This document shows positions 57,262 to 58,616 of a stretch of DNA of 58,616 bases, in pieces. The stretch is taken from assembly GCA_050184225.1 (NCBI GenBank), contig JBFXAN010000021.1, forward strand, positions 1 through 58,616, written 5' to 3'. A program made the translations under genes and the position numbers. The notes under the pieces were generated by a model, which saw nothing but the letters and a program-made list of their open reading frames with translations, was not told the origin of the DNA and did not search any database. The DNA comes from JBFXAN01 sp050184225 (GTDB lineage: Bacteria; Chloroflexota; Dehalococcoidia; CAUJGQ01). How positions within the stretch are numbered: position 1 is the first letter of the stretch; the number at the start of each line of letters is the position of its first letter.

Positions 57262-58616
57262 TCAGCGGTCCAGCCACATGTCGAGGCTGGTTTCGGTGTA
57301 GCTGCCATAGTTGGCGCTGTACTTGTAACTCTTCACCCACGGCTGCAGCGCGATGAATCCCGGTCCGATGAAGCCGGGGGCATAGTACATCCGCTCGTTC
57401 GCATACCGCTGGATATCCTTGACGAGCTTCAGCCGCTCGTCCTGGTTCACCGTCGCCCCCTCTTTATCGATCATCGCATCGAGTTGGGGGTCGTTGACGC
57501 CGCCGGCGTTGCGGCCGCTCTTCGAGTGCATATAGGCGAAGAGGAAGTCATGCGGGTCGGTGAGCGGCGTCATCAGGCCGATATACATCCCCTCGAAGTG
57601 GCCGAAGACCGTGCCGTTCGAGACGATGTACTCGCGGTTGTAGTCCTGAATCGTGATCTGGGTGCGGATGCCGCCGTCCTTCAGCATCCCGGCGATCGCC
57701 TCCGCCCACTGATTGAAGCGCTCGCCGTAGGCGTTGTTCGTGTAGATGAAGCGAGTGTCGATGCCGTTCGGATAGCCCGCCGCCGACATTAGCGCCTTCG
57801 CCTCCGCCGGGTTCGGTTTGAACCACTTGCCCGCCTCACCGATCTCCGAACCCTTGGGGTCCAGCCGCCACTTCCCCATGTGCGCGGGAACCTGGTTATG
57901 CCAGTAACCCTGGCCGTTCCATGAGAGCTGGAGCATCGCGTCGCGGTCGAAGAGCACCGATGCCGCCTGCCGCAGCCGGGGATCGCGCCACATCGAGTCA
58001 CCGCGCTGCTGGAAGGCGAGGTACGGGATCGTCCCCGGGATCGTCGTGATCCACTGCGCCTTGGGATTCGAGCGTTCGACCTCCGGCTTATCCTCGAAGG
58101 AGATGCCCTCCGCATCCAGCCGCTCCGCCTGGAACTGCGACTTCCCCTGCACATTCTCCGGCACGATCGCGATCGTCCGGCCATCGACATAGGGCCGTCC
58201 CTGGACGAAATAGTTCGGGTTCTTGCGAACCTTGATGTCGATGTCCGGCTGAAACGACTCGAACATGAACGGCCCGCTGCCGATGATCTGTTTCGTCGGA
58301 TCGAGTGTGCCGGCGGTGATCTCCCGCGGCATGATCCAGAGGTACTGCGGGTTGGCGAACAGATTGAGGATCGGCCCGTACGGCTTGTCGAGTTTGAAGA
58401 CCACCGTCTTCGCATCCGGCGTCTCGACACCAGTCACCAGCGGGTTGTCCGCTGTGCCAAAGACGGCCCGGTTCGTATTCTTCGGCTCCGCACGGAACCG
58501 TTCCAGCGTCAACCGCACATCCTCGCTCTCGACTGCGCGGCCGTCGACCGGTGCGACCTGGTGTAAGGTCGCGTTCGGTTGAAGCTTGACGACGAGCTGC
58601 GTGCCATCGCCCGGCT
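57262..58616 (-). CDS. ABC transporter substrate-binding protein, family 5 (partial)
   Basis: The C-terminal 450 residues of an SBP_bac_5 protein; the N-terminus lies beyond the window edge and the frame is open to 58616. VRKNPNYFVQGRPYVDGRTI, QRGDSMWRDPRLRQAASVLF, DRDAMLQLSWNGQGYW and NDPQLDAMIDKEGATVNQDE are typical of dipeptide/oligopeptide/nickel-binding receptors. It would deliver a peptide or other solute to an ABC importer outside the window. The final residues are ETSLDMWLDR. Confidence 0.92.
   Translation of the reverse strand, partial: PGDGTQLVVKLQPNATLHQVAPVDGRAVESEDVRLTLERFRAEPKNTNRAVFGTADNPLVTGVETPDAKTVVFKLDKPYGPILNLFANPQYLWIMPREITAGTLDPTKQIIGSGPFMFESFQPDIDIKVRKNPNYFVQGRPYVDGRTIAIVPENVQGKSQFQAERLDAEGISFEDKPEVERSNPKAQWITTIPGTIPYLAFQQRGDSMWRDPRLRQAASVLFDRDAMLQLSWNGQGYWHNQVPAHMGKWRLDPKGSEIGEAGKWFKPNPAEAKALMSAAGYPNGIDTRFIYTNNAYGERFNQWAEAIAGMLKDGGIRTQITIQDYNREYIVSNGTVFGHFEGMYIGLMTPLTDPHDFLFAYMHSKSGRNAGGVNDPQLDAMIDKEGATVNQDERLKLVKDIQRYANERMYYAPGFIGPGFIALQPWVKSYKYSANYGSYTETSLDMWLDR

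Overview
The window is high-GC bacterial chromosome. Its gene content suggests the phylum Chloroflexota, probably a Thermomicrobia/Sphaerobacter-type lineage: Uma2 proteins, CHRD and LysM-deacetylase exoproteins, an LPXTG surface protein, many toxin-antitoxin (TA) modules and many intergenic hairpin repeats. This placement is inference from content and codon style; there is no rRNA or tRNA gene to anchor it. I saw no CRISPR array, transposase, integrase or phage structural gene.

Layout. 0.1-2.8 kb: enoyl-CoA hydratase and two decayed PIN-toxin modules. 2.9-5.3 kb: a minus-strand catabolic cluster (cupin, SnoaL-like, acyl-CoA-dehydrogenase-like flavoprotein, YdhR-like). 5.6-6.6 kb: a degenerate kinase domain fused to a LuxR helix-turn-helix. 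7.5-9.7 kb: purA, whose 3' end is duplicated around a BrnT/BrnA module. 9.8-17.2 kb: LPXTG protein, amidase, secreted lipase-like hydrolase, C45-like hydrolase, an ADP-ribosyltransferase-like protein with a Cys-rich partner, GNAT. 17.7-20.6 kb: two tandem type I glutamine synthetases. 20.7-26.8 kb: TA-rich segment around a DrrAB-type ABC exporter and a class C serine hydrolase, ending in a Phd/unknown/HEPN operon. 27.3-37.5 kb: serine hydrolase, dienelactone hydrolase, 3-hydroxyisobutyrate-dehydrogenase-like enzyme, MBL hydrolase, Uma2, arylsulfatase, DUF433/DUF5615 pair, epoxide hydrolase, PspC. 38-47.8 kb: LysM-deacetylase, GT39-like membrane protein, type II pantothenate kinase, an RNHCP gene that appears to start at AUC behind a structured leader, PPK2, CHRD protein, AtzG-like/amidase pair, prs and clpP. 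48-58.6 kb: an intact Phd/PIN module, dTDP-4-dehydrorhamnose reductase, envelope proteins, two paralogous 51-residue N/Q-rich peptides with a conserved 102-nt leader, MFS transporter, third serine hydrolase, and an ABC oligopeptide-type binding protein cut by the window edge.

The main patterns are: (1) five PIN toxins each broken by a different lesion (frameshift, erosion, amber codon, internal deletion, C-terminal loss), while the four partners other than the helix-turn-helix antitoxin look intact; (2) an 871-bp BrnTA cassette bounded by an exact 44-bp repeat of the purA 3' end; (3) the paired small N/Q-rich peptide genes with conserved structured leaders and private terminators, the best candidate for an undescribed system; (4) the coaW-uORF-structured leader-RNHCP locus with an AUC start; (5) the pseudokinase-LuxR fusion. 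Function calls come from motif recognition without database searches, and several apparent frameshifts could be sequencing or assembly errors.
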